Source: Nocardia camponoti (lineage in GTDB: Bacteria > Actinomycetota > Actinomycetes > Mycobacteriales > Mycobacteriaceae). From it: 64,000 nucleotides of DNA. Shown piece by piece: positions 35,264 through 43,254 of this stretch. Each line of letters starts with the position of its first letter. Positions within the stretch are counted from its first letter, which is position 1. The DNA lies in the NCBI RefSeq assembly GCF_014646135.1, contig NZ_BMMW01000006.1, forward strand, positions 62,001 to 126,000, in the 5' to 3' direction. Under the pieces are notes generated by a model. The model ran no database searches, was not told the DNA's origin, and was given only the letters and a program-made list of their open reading frames with translations. The position numbers and the translations under genes are program-made.

Positions 35264-36286
35264 TCACTCAGCGCCGAGAATGCCCAGCACCTCATCGGAG
35301 AAGAAGAACGGCTCGATGCGCTCGCGAATAAGCCCCGCGAGCACCCCGTCGCGCTTCGCCGATTCGATGATCGCTGGGCCGTAGCGCAGGATTTCGCCCG
35401 TGACGTCCTCAGCCGACAAGCCAAGTTCCGGCAGCAGTGCCGACAGCGACCGGTCGCGGTAGCGGTCATAGAACACCGCGACGCACTCGTTCACCAGTAC
35501 GCCGAAGTATTCCTTCTCGCGTGTGGTGACCGCGATCTCGTAGCACAACTGCACGAGTTCGTTGAGATCCTTCTGCGTGAGGTATTCACGCAAGCCCGAG
35601 ACAGACTCGCCCGCGTGCAGGTCCCAAAACTCCATCGCCGCCGAATGCACGGGCGCGTCGCGCAGCATTTCCTGAATGGCGTTATTGGTGCGCTTCAGCG
35701 CGAAAGTGGCGCTCTTGCCTGCCAAATCGCCAACGAAGGTGGACTCGGCGGCCTTCTTCGCACGGTTCGCCGCCGACTGCCCGAGCGACATCAGCGACGA
35801 GACACCGGGAATGCGTTCGGCCCGTTCCATATTGACGGAAACGAAATCGCCGACGAGTTTGTCGACGAAACGCGACGCGACGGTGGCGACCAGGGGGCTC
35901 TCGGTGAGTCGATCGAGGATGCGTTCTTGCGCCTGGTGCATGCCAAAGATCTTGGCCAGCAACGCTTCTACGGGTTCGCGGTCGACGACGTCGCCAAGCG
36001 AGTACTCGGTGTTGCTGGCGATGTGGTCGTAGATCGCATCGGAGAACAGACCGACAGTGTCGGCGAGGATGGGTGCGCCGCCCATCCGATCAACCACTGT
36101 CGCAACGGTTTCGGTGCCCTGTTCCAGCGAAACGACGTCGCCGAAGGCGATCGTGTCGCCGACGGCGAGCACGGCGGCGACGTCACGGGCGATTACCTCG
36201 GCGAACCGTTCGCCGGTCACCTGCGCGAGCAGGAATTCGACCTGCGCGTCAAGCAGTCGTTCGGCGATCTGGCGCGGCTGCGTCAT
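35264..36286 (-). CDS. Conserved actinobacterial protein of unknown function
   Basis: A 340-residue protein from ATG 36286 (the frame extends to GTG 36307). It is rich in helices, has no membrane segment or signal peptide and shows no recognised motif; the repeated pattern of amphipathic helices (VARDVAAVLAVGDTIAF, TFALKRTNNAIQEML, LNELVQLCYEIAVTTREKEY) suggests an all-alpha scaffold. I recall similar proteins in nocardial and rhodococcal genomes only as hypotheticals. It follows a second unknown gene by 45 bases and ends at a strong terminator, so the two probably form a small operon with the upstream hydrolase. Confidence 0.75.
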   Translation of the reverse strand: MTQPRQIAERLLDAQVEFLLAQVTGERFAEVIARDVAAVLAVGDTIAFGDVVSLEQGTETVATVVDRMGGAPILADTVGLFSDAIYDHIASNTEYSLGDVVDREPVEALLAKIFGMHQAQERILDRLTESPLVATVASRFVDKLVGDFVSVNMERAERIPGVSSLMSLGQSAANRAKKAAESTFVGDLAGKSATFALKRTNNAIQEMLRDAPVHSAAMEFWDLHAGESVSGLREYLTQKDLNELVQLCYEIAVTTREKEYFGVLVNECVAVFYDRYRDRSLSALLPELGLSAEDVTGEILRYGPAIIESAKRDGVLAGLIRERIEPFFFSDEVLGILGAE

Positions 36287-36331
36287 GTAGTTTGTCCACC
36301 CAATCACGGTTGTTCGCGGTGGGGAGACGCG

Positions 36332-36808
36332 TTATTTGTTGTCGCGCATCGACTTTCGAATTTCTTCGAGTCGATCACGCCCGGCTTTCTCGCGCGCCTC
36401 CCACTGTTCTTCGACGCTGCGACCCGCCGGGGTCTGTTGATCGAGTTCACCGGAGCCCTGCGCGATGCCGAAGCGCCGCTCGACCTTACCGCGAACGGAG
36501 TCGAATGTCGGCACTCCGCCAGCGGTATATCCGCCGGTAGCGGGCGTGATTGGCAATGTTGGTACCGGCGGTACCGCAAAGGTGGTCCCGACCTGGTGTG
36601 ACGTGTCGGTCGGCTCGACGAACTCCGCATCGACGGTGTCGAGGGTCACAGGAGCATCCGGGTCGGTATTGCCGGACGCGACGCGGGTGAGGGCCGTGCC
36701 GACCTCGGTAAGGCCCGGTCGGCCCGCGATCGCGGCACGCATGATCGCGACGAGGTCGGCGTCGGGCAGCGCGGCGAGTCGCGCGAGGATCTCGCTGGTT
36801 TCGCTCAT
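36332..36808 (-). CDS. Conserved hypothetical protein
   Basis: A 158-residue protein. The first 45 residues form a helical unit (LARLAALPDADLVAIMRAAI), the middle is a Pro/Thr/Gly-rich linker and the end is a charged helix (EEQWEAREKAGRDRLEEIRK). No family is recognised and no membrane segment is present. It lies 9 bases after the hydrolase gene and 45 bases before the next unknown gene on the same strand. Confidence 0.7.
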   Translation of the reverse strand: MSETSEILARLAALPDADLVAIMRAAIAGRPGLTEVGTALTRVASGNTDPDAPVTLDTVDAEFVEPTDTSHQVGTTFAVPPVPTLPITPATGGYTAGGVPTFDSVRGKVERRFGIAQGSGELDQQTPAGRSVEEQWEAREKAGRDRLEEIRKSMRDNK

Positions 36809-36817
36809 AGCCCGAGA

Positions 36818-37606
36818 CTACTCAGCGGCGGCGAGCACCTGGTCAGTCCAGGAACCGAGCAGGTCCGTCCAGCGGCGACCGAGCGCGGCGATCACGTCGT
36901 TGTGGCCCGCACCCGCGACGACTTCGATGCGTTTGGGCTCGTTGGCGGCGGCGAAGAGGCGGTGGGCGTGGTCGATGGGCAGGAGTTCGTCGTCGGTGCC
37001 GTGCAGCATCAGCAGCGGTACGTGGGTGCGGGCGATGCGGTCGACGCTCGGGTACGCGTTGGGGATCAGTGGTTTCGGCAGAATCGGGTAGACCGATTTG
37101 GCGGCGTCGCGCATGCTGCTGAACGTCGACATCAAGATCAACGCGGCGGGTGGGAACTCCTGCGCGAGTTCGAGCATCACGGCACCGCCAAGCGATTTCC
37201 CAAGGTAGACAAGGCGATTCGGGTCAGCACCGTGGTCGAGAAGTGCCTGTCGGGCGGCGCGGGCGTCGAGGTAGGTGCCGCGCTCGGTGGGGCTGCCAGC
37301 CGACTTGCCGAAACCGCGATAGTCGAAGGCGAGGACGTCGAAACCGGCTCGGGTGAGGAGCGCGATGATGGCGACGCGGTCGCCGATAGTGCCGCCGTTG
37401 CCGTGCGCGTAGAGCAGGTGTGCGCGTGGTTTGCCTTGGGCGGGAACGAACCAGGCGTTGATGTGAACGCCGTCTTCGGTGCGAAGCGTGAGGTCTTCGA
37501 ACGGAATCCCGTGCGCCGCAGGGGTTTCCGGCAGACCTGGCGTTGGCTGGAAGATCAGCCGATTCATGATCGGGTCGACGAGGGTTCGCGGTGACAGCTT
37601 TGGCAC
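36818..37606 (-). CDS. Alpha/beta hydrolase (BEM46/serine-peptidase-like)
   Basis: A 262-residue protein with the complete alpha/beta-hydrolase core: oxyanion strand LLYAHGNGG, nucleophile elbow GKSLGG (Ser in G-x-S-x-G), the acid HGTDDELLP and the His in GAGHNDV. The family acts on esters, amides or lipids; substrate cannot be told. There is a hydrophobic start (VDPIMNRLIFQP) but no clear signal peptide. It is the first gene of the leftward 37.6-35.3 kb group. Confidence 0.88.
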   Translation of the reverse strand: MPKLSPRTLVDPIMNRLIFQPTPGLPETPAAHGIPFEDLTLRTEDGVHINAWFVPAQGKPRAHLLYAHGNGGTIGDRVAIIALLTRAGFDVLAFDYRGFGKSAGSPTERGTYLDARAARQALLDHGADPNRLVYLGKSLGGAVMLELAQEFPPAALILMSTFSSMRDAAKSVYPILPKPLIPNAYPSVDRIARTHVPLLMLHGTDDELLPIDHAHRLFAAANEPKRIEVVAGAGHNDVIAALGRRWTDLLGSWTDQVLAAAE

Positions 37607-37635
37607 GGTGTCAACCTAGCCGGTAGCTGCTGACG

Positions 37636-38301
37636 CTACTTACTCCCGGTCAGCACCACTTCCGCGCGTGGGTCGCCGGTGTGGTGCGCCCAGAGTTTTT
37701 CGGCGAGGTGTGTTGGGCTAAGGAAGTCGATGCCCGGTGCGGGCGGTTGGGTGCCGAGGTAGGCGTCGATGACGACCGCCGTCGCGGCGACACCAACCGG
37801 CTTGAGTTCCTGCGCCAAACCGAGGGTCCAGTTGCGCAGCGCGGCTTGTGCGGCGCTACTGCCCGCGAAGGCGGGGTCGGGGTGAATTGCCGCACCGGAA
37901 ATCACGAAAAACAGTGTGCCGCTACCGGATTCGAGCATCGGCGGCAGGATCGCATTCGTCGCGGTGACGCCCGCGTAGAAATGGCGGTCGAGTTCGGGGC
38001 GCAGGTTTTCGGGTCGCGCTTCCATCGCCGTTGTCGTTGGGAGGACGTCGCGGTTGGAGAAAACGAGCACGTCGATCGCGCCGAGCGCGGTGACGGCGTC
38101 GGTCATCGTCGCGGTGAGCGCGGCCCCATCGGCGATCACACAGGGGAACGCGGTCGCGTGCGTGCCGTTGCCGGACAGGTTCACGGCCAGCTCATCAAGC
38201 CCCTGCCCCACCAGGGCGACATGAAATCCGTGCCCGCCGAACTGCTCGGCGACCGCACGGGCAAGATCGGCCTCAGCTCCCACAATGGCGATGACAGACA
38301 T
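37636..38301 (-). CDS. Short-chain dehydrogenase/reductase family protein lacking catalytic Tyr and Lys
   Basis: A 221-residue Rossmann-fold protein. The N-terminus IAIVGAEADLARAVAEQFG corresponds to the TGxxxGIG loop in altered form, and FFVISGAAIHPD carries the Ser position. In the YxxxK box the sequence is SSAAQAAL, so the Tyr is Ser and the Lys is Gln. The core SDR length is about 250 residues, so this is slightly short at the C-terminus. It likely lost oxidoreductase activity and may act as a regulator or partner; a redox role is unlikely without these residues. It stands between pheT and the hydrolase gene, separated from pheT by a terminator. Confidence 0.82.
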   Translation of the reverse strand: MSVIAIVGAEADLARAVAEQFGGHGFHVALVGQGLDELAVNLSGNGTHATAFPCVIADGAALTATMTDAVTALGAIDVLVFSNRDVLPTTTAMEARPENLRPELDRHFYAGVTATNAILPPMLESGSGTLFFVISGAAIHPDPAFAGSSAAQAALRNWTLGLAQELKPVGVAATAVVIDAYLGTQPPAPGIDFLSPTHLAEKLWAHHTGDPRAEVVLTGSK

Positions 38302-38362
38302 GCGGGCGAGGGTATAACGCGCGGGGCGCTGAGCTGCGGAGGCGCGGTGCGCGCGGGCGTTT

Positions 38363-38399
38363 CGGGAGACGCCGCCACACCTGCGGCGACGTCTCCCGA
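38363..38399 (-). terminator. Hairpin terminator of pheT
   Basis: Bases CGGGAGACG...CGTCTCCCG form a long stem with one internal mismatch between 38363 and 38398, just beyond the pheT stop at 38406. A Thr-like T tail is weak, but position and stem length fit a terminator. Confidence 0.7.
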
Positions 38400-38405
38400 T
38401 CGCGA

Positions 38406-40907
38406 CTATCCGCGCAGTTCAGCGCCCACTGCCGCGCCTGCCGCCGCCACCGCACCGTCGCGGGCCGCACTGGCCTCGTCTTCGGTGAGGGTGCGGTCGG
38501 GCGCGCGGAAGCGCAGTGCGTAGGTGAGCGACTTGCGGCCCTCACCGGCCTGCGTGCCCTCATAGACATCGAACAGCGCGATGTCTTCGAGCAGCTCGCC
38601 GCCACCGGTGCGCAACGCGGCCTCGACCTCAGCGGCCGGAACCGCCCGATCGACGCTCACCGACACGTCCTGCAGGACCGCAGGGAACGCGGAAACCATT
38701 GGGGCAGGACGGGATTGGACGAGCGGCAGCGCGTCGAGGTTGAGTTCCAGCGCGGCCGTGCGCGGCGGCAACGACGAACGCTCAAGCACCGCGGGATGCA
38801 GCTCGCCCGCGTAACCAACGACCTGACCGTCGACAACCAGCTCAGCACAGCGACCCGGATGCCACGGCAGATGCGCGGCGGCACGACGTTCGATGACCAC
38901 GCCAGCGGCAGCGGCGACGTCGTCGACCAGGGCGAACGCGTCGGCAGCCTCGGCAGCCCGACCCGGGCCCCACGGCCCACGCGGATCGCGGCGACCGCTC
39001 AGCACCGCCGCGACATGCACCGGCTGCGCGGGCAGCGACGCGATGAGTTCAGCGATCTGTTCGTCGGTAGGACGACGGTCGACCGGCAGCGCTTCGACCG
39101 CATGCGTCGACTCCCCCGGCTGCACGACCTGGGCGATGCCGTAGATCGTGAGGTCGCGGGCACCACGCGAGATGTTGCGCGCGGCCACCTCAAGCAAGCC
39201 GGGCAGCAGGGTAGTCGCCAACTCGGGACGCTCGGTGTCGAGCGGGTTGAGCACGCGGGCGGTGTTGCGACGCCGATCGTCGGCGTCAAGGCCCCACACG
39301 TCGAAAACGCCACCCGGCAGGAACACCGGCGCGGGCACCTCAACGGCACCGGCGAACGCCAGCGCGCGGCTGACAGCGCGACGACGCTTCTGCGTCGCGG
39401 TGAGTCCACGACCGGCCGGAGCCGACGGCAGAATCGACGGAATCTGCTCAAGCCCCTCCAGGCGCAGCACCTCTTCGACCAGGTCAGCGGGCTGCGTGAG
39501 GTCGGGGCGCCAGCTCGGCGGCGTAACCGACAGCTGCGTCTTGCCCGCGTCGGTGACCTCGATTTCGACGGTCGCGCCGATCTGCGCGAGGCGACGCACC
39601 GACGTGCCAGCCGGGTACGTGACGCCAGCGACGCGGTCGGGCAGGTCGATGTCCATCTTGATCGGCTCGGCCTGCGTGAGCGGAAGGCGCACGTCGGTGA
39701 GCGTTTCGCTGATGGTGCCGCCGGTGATGTCCGCGAGCAGCGTGGCCGCGCGGTCGAGGGCGGCGATGTTGATTTCGGGGTCAACAACGCGCTCGTAGCG
39801 CTTCGCCGCTTCGGAAACCAGCTTGTGCCTGCGCGACGTGCGGTAGATGCGCAGCGGGTTCCAGGTGGCAGCTTCGAGGATGACGTCGGTTGTGGTGTCG
39901 TCGACCTCGGTGCTCGCGCCGCCCATCACGCCCGCGAGCGAGATGACACCCGAATCATCGGCAATCACAACATCTTCCGCGTCGAGCGTGCGCTCAACAC
40001 CGTCGAGGGTGCGCAGGGTTTCGCCGGTATTCGCCGACCGAACAACGAGGCCGCCGGTGAGCTTGGCCGCGTCGAACGCGTGCAACGGCTGGCCGAGTTC
40101 GAGCATCACGTAGTTGGTGACGTCGACGGCGGGCGAGATGGGGCGAATACCCGACAGCATCAGGCGACGCTGCAACCACAGCGGGCTGACCGCGTTCGGG
40201 TTGACCCCGGTAACGCGACGCGCGCCGAAACGTGTTGCGGCCGTGTCGGGTTCGATCCGCACGGGCAGCGTTTCGGTTGCGCTGTTCGGCAACGTGCGCA
40301 CGGCCGGGTCGGCGAATTCGAGGTCGGAACCACACGCCAACTCACGCGCGAGGCCGCGCACCGAGAAGCAGTAACCGCGGTCGGGGGTGACGTTGAGTTC
40401 GATGACGGTGTCGTCGGTGCCGAGCAGCACGTTCGCGTCGTCGCCGGGGTTGGCGCTGCCGGGTTCGAGGACGAGGATGCCGTCGGCGTCCTTACCGATG
40501 CCCAGTTCTGCGACCGAGCAGATCATGCCGTTGGACGTATGCCCGTAGGTTTTGCGCGACGAAATCTTGAAGCCGCCGGGCAGTTCGCCGCCGGGCAGGA
40601 TCACGACGACGAGGTCGCCGACGGCGAAATTGCGTGCGCCGCAGACGATTTCCTGCAATTCGGGATTGCCGACGTCGACCTTGCAGAAGCGGATGGGCTT
40701 CTTGAACTCGGTGAGTTCGGTGATTTCCTCAACGCGACCAACAACGAGCGGCTTGTCGATATCGCCGCCGATGGGCTGCAACTTGTCGAGCTCTTCCACC
40801 TCAAGCCCGACGCGAACGAAGCCCGCGTCGAGCTCTTCCGGGGTGACCGACCATTCGGGGGTGGTGCGGGTCAGGATCTCGCTGAGCCAGGACTGTGCTA
40901 CTCGCAC
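38406..40907 (-). CDS. pheT: Phenylalanine-tRNA ligase beta subunit
   Basis: An 833-residue protein from GTG 40907 (sequence VRVAQSWLSEIL). The tRNA-binding OB domain (IVCGARNFAVGDLVVVILPG), B3/B4 editing domain, B5 domain (ILPSAPAGRGLTATQKRRR region) and C-terminal anticodon-binding FDX-ACB-like ending (ALFDVYEG-QAGEGRKSLTYALRF) follow the usual order and length. Together with pheS it forms the (alpha-beta)2 enzyme charging tRNA-Phe. It follows pheS by 19 bases. The initial longer upstream frame is Arg/Ser-rich read-through and is rejected. Confidence 0.96.
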   Translation of the reverse strand: MRVAQSWLSEILTRTTPEWSVTPEELDAGFVRVGLEVEELDKLQPIGGDIDKPLVVGRVEEITELTEFKKPIRFCKVDVGNPELQEIVCGARNFAVGDLVVVILPGGELPGGFKISSRKTYGHTSNGMICSVAELGIGKDADGILVLEPGSANPGDDANVLLGTDDTVIELNVTPDRGYCFSVRGLARELACGSDLEFADPAVRTLPNSATETLPVRIEPDTAATRFGARRVTGVNPNAVSPLWLQRRLMLSGIRPISPAVDVTNYVMLELGQPLHAFDAAKLTGGLVVRSANTGETLRTLDGVERTLDAEDVVIADDSGVISLAGVMGGASTEVDDTTTDVILEAATWNPLRIYRTSRRHKLVSEAAKRYERVVDPEINIAALDRAATLLADITGGTISETLTDVRLPLTQAEPIKMDIDLPDRVAGVTYPAGTSVRRLAQIGATVEIEVTDAGKTQLSVTPPSWRPDLTQPADLVEEVLRLEGLEQIPSILPSAPAGRGLTATQKRRRAVSRALAFAGAVEVPAPVFLPGGVFDVWGLDADDRRRNTARVLNPLDTERPELATTLLPGLLEVAARNISRGARDLTIYGIAQVVQPGESTHAVEALPVDRRPTDEQIAELIASLPAQPVHVAAVLSGRRDPRGPWGPGRAAEAADAFALVDDVAAAAGVVIERRAAAHLPWHPGRCAELVVDGQVVGYAGELHPAVLERSSLPPRTAALELNLDALPLVQSRPAPMVSAFPAVLQDVSVSVDRAVPAAEVEAALRTGGGELLEDIALFDVYEGTQAGEGRKSLTYALRFRAPDRTLTEDEASAARDGAVAAAGAAVGAELRG

Positions 40908-40926
40908 TTGATGATTCGCTTTCTGC

Positions 40927-42048
40927 TCAGGACTGGATACCGAAGGGCAGGGTGAAGCGGATGTCACCCTCGACGATGTCGCGCATATCGGGAATGCCGT
41001 TGCCGAATTGCAGCGTGCGTTCCATGCCCATGCCGAAGGCGAAGCCGGAATACACCTCGGGGTCAATTCCGCTGGCGATCAACACCTTTGGGTTGACCAT
41101 GCCGCAGCCGCCCCACTCGACCCAGCCAGCGCCGCCCTTCTTGTCCGGGAACCACACGTCGACCTCGGCCGACGGTTCGGTGAACGGGAAGTAGTTGGGG
41201 CGCATCCGCGTTCGCGTTTCGTCGCCGAAAAGGGCGCGGGCGAACGCGTCGAGGGTGCCGCGCAGGTGGGCCATCGTGAGGCCCTTGTCGATGGCGAGAC
41301 CTTCGACCTGGGAGAACACCGGGGTGTGGGTGGCGTCGAGCTCGTCGGTGCGGAAGGTGCGGCCGGGGCAGACAACGTAGATCGGCAGGTCGCGTTCAAG
41401 CATCGAACGGACCTGGACCGGCGACGTGTGCGTGCGCAGTACCTGGCGCGAGCCTTCCGCGCCCGAAGCGTCAGGGCCGGAGGAGGTAGCGGAGCCCGCA
41501 GGACCCGCTTCGGGTGCATGTCGATACGGCGCGATGTGGAACGTGTCCTGCATCGTGCGCGCGGGATGGTCCGGGAGGAAGTTGAGCGCGTCGAAGTTGA
41601 AGTGCTCGGTCTCGACCTCGGGACCCTCGGCGACCTCCCAGCCCATGCCGACGAACACGTCGGCGATGCGCTCGGAGATGACGGTGATGGGGTGGCGCGC
41701 GCCGACCGGGCGGCGGCTCGCGGGCAGCGTGACGTCGATCTTCTCGGCGACGAGCACCGCCTGGTCGCGCTCTTCGAGCAGCGCGGCGCGCCGGGCATCG
41801 AACGCGTCCGACACCCGCGTGCGGGCGATGTTGACGCGCTTGCCAGCGTCGGCCTTCTGGTCCTTGGGCAGGCTGCCCATCGCACGTTGAGCGAGGGCGA
41901 TCGGCGATTTACCGCCGATGTGCTCGGTCTTGGCGACCGCGAGCGCGTCGAGGTCGGCCGCAGCAGCGAACGCCTTCTCGGCTTCGGCTGCGGCAGCGGC
42001 CAGCGCCTCCTCGGTCAAAGCGTCGACTCCACTGTTGTCGTCGGCCAC
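40927..42048 (-). CDS. pheS: Phenylalanine-tRNA ligase alpha subunit
   Basis: A 373-residue protein from GTG 42048 (sequence VADDNSGVDALTEEALAA), class II aminoacyl-tRNA synthetase. Motif 2/3 regions LRTHTSPVQVRSM, FRTDELDATHTPVFSQVEG and FGMGMERTLQFGNG are intact. Between TFHIAPYRHAP and VLRTHTSP there is an insert of about 25 residues rich in Gly/Ala/Ser that is not in typical bacterial PheS, whose usual length is about 345. No T-box or clear attenuator was seen in the 139-bp upstream gap, which holds only the promoter. Confidence 0.96.
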   Translation of the reverse strand: MADDNSGVDALTEEALAAAAAEAEKAFAAAADLDALAVAKTEHIGGKSPIALAQRAMGSLPKDQKADAGKRVNIARTRVSDAFDARRAALLEERDQAVLVAEKIDVTLPASRRPVGARHPITVISERIADVFVGMGWEVAEGPEVETEHFNFDALNFLPDHPARTMQDTFHIAPYRHAPEAGPAGSATSSGPDASGAEGSRQVLRTHTSPVQVRSMLERDLPIYVVCPGRTFRTDELDATHTPVFSQVEGLAIDKGLTMAHLRGTLDAFARALFGDETRTRMRPNYFPFTEPSAEVDVWFPDKKGGAGWVEWGGCGMVNPKVLIASGIDPEVYSGFAFGMGMERTLQFGNGIPDMRDIVEGDIRFTLPFGIQS

Positions 42049-42186
42049 GATTGTTCGACTCTCCCTGGGGATCGGTGCACGGGCGCCGCGATGACCGCCG
42101 ACCCGTTTCGATAGGTGCATAAATCCTATGGGATAGGGCTGACACACTTCATCCGGATTACCTTCGGCCGCGTTTGGGCGCGTTCG

Positions 42187-42759
42187 CTACTGCCCGTAGA
42201 GGGGCAGGCACGCGGTGTCGACGGTGACGTCGAACGGGCGGTTTAGCTCGATCGGTTCGCCATAATTGCCCTCGATCAGCTCGCAATAGCCCGTGCTGCT
42301 TGGTTGCGCGAAGTGCGCCCACCTGCCGGTTCGTGGGTCGAGGACTACAAGCGCGCGCACACCTGCGGCGGCGTACCAGTCGTTTTTGCCAGCGATCTGA
42401 GTTGCGCGTTCGGACCGCGAAATCACTTCGACGGCCAGTTCAACATCAAGCGGGTCGGCGAGCCACTCGTCGTCGGTGTCCCAGCTTTCGGGAAGCACGA
42501 CGAGGTCGGGCGTGCAGTAGTCGTCATCGTCGCCGGGCATCGCGATCGACGTAACTTCATACATCCCGAGGCCGGGAGGCATCGTCAACTCCAACTGCTG
42601 ACGCAGGCGGCGGATTGTGCCAGCGTGTTTGCCACGCGGCGTTGGCGACATCACTAGCGACCCCCCGAGAATCTCCACCCGCAGTCCGGTCGCGCGCTCG
42701 ATCTCCTCAGCGACGACGCGGAGATTGCCGGGCTGCGGATGCATCGAGGGGAGAGACAC
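42187..42759 (-). CDS. Uma2-family (DUF820) PD-(D/E)XK nuclease-like protein
   Basis: A 190-residue protein from GTG 42759, with an AAGGAG ribosome site 6 bases upstream on the minus strand. It carries the DUF820 core: LVMSPTPRGKHAGTIRRL at the start, CTPDLVVLPESWD (PD motif), VELAVEVISRSERATQ (E-x-hydrophobic) and a K-x-D-W-Y segment. Uma2 proteins are restriction-endonuclease-like and abundant in actinobacteria, but their biological role is unknown. It lies alone between pheS and the small ORF, convergent with neither. The longer in-frame N-terminus (to 42852) has no support. Confidence 0.88.
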   Translation of the reverse strand: MSLPSMHPQPGNLRVVAEEIERATGLRVEILGGSLVMSPTPRGKHAGTIRRLRQQLELTMPPGLGMYEVTSIAMPGDDDDYCTPDLVVLPESWDTDDEWLADPLDVELAVEVISRSERATQIAGKNDWYAAAGVRALVVLDPRTGRWAHFAQPSSTGYCELIEGNYGEPIELNRPFDVTVDTACLPLYGQ

Positions 42760-42977
42760 TGGGTGCTCCTTTATGTGGCCTACCGCGTTCAACGATACCG
42801 GGTGTGACCTGGGCCGCGTTTGAGTCTGTTCATGGACTGAACAGACACCCATCCGCGCAGGTCTACGGCGGTTTTACGGCCTGTCGTGCGCGTGTCGTAA
42901 AAAGTTTGTCATCTACGGAACCGAAGGGTCCTAGGCAGCGTCCAAGTCATCAAAGCGCTTGATTCGTGTTTGCCGAG

Positions 42978-43193
42978 ATGACTGACCGACAGGACGCAAC
43001 GATGCCGACGCACCACTTCGACCTGCCCCGCGCCCGTCGCGTGACCCCGCCCGGCTCGGGGTTGCGCCGCGCGGGACTCAACATCGTCCCGATGGGCGCA
43101 CAACCTGGCCCCTTCCCGCGCGCTTTGGGCCCGTGCCCCAACCTGCTGAACTCGCAACGGAAGGAGTCGACGGACCCAGATGAGCGGGAGTAA
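42978..43193 (+). CDS. Possible small Pro/Arg-rich protein
   Basis: A 71-codon frame from ATG 42978 to TAA 43191-43193. About 85 percent of third codon positions from the second ATG (43002) onward are G or C, unusual for chance frames, and the protein is Pro/Arg/Gly rich (RRVTPPGSGLRRAGLNIVP). No ribosome site is obvious at 42978; ATG 43002 is an alternative. The rest of the gap 42760-42977 and 43194-43254 shows only a hairpin-like CCGGGC...GCCCGG near 43220. Coding status is uncertain. Confidence 0.35.
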   Translation: MTDRQDATMPTHHFDLPRARRVTPPGSGLRRAGLNIVPMGAQPGPFPRALGPCPNLLNSQRKESTDPDERE

Positions 43194-43254
43194 ACCGGTC
43201 GCCCACGTCGAGGGCCTGAACCGGGCGTTGCCGCGCCCGGTCCGGCCTTCGCGC

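Noticed and set aside
35252..36601. 449-codon plus-strand frame
   Set aside because: Arg/Val-rich mirror of the minus-strand unknown genes; no ribosome site or family.
40240..40260. Possible tRNA T-loop GGTTCGATCC
   Set aside because: It lies inside pheT coding sequence and has no cloverleaf around it.
38715..40955. Long plus-strand frame of 746 codons across pheT
   Set aside because: It is antisense to pheT and reflects the GC-rich codon pattern; PheT motifs on the minus strand are decisive.
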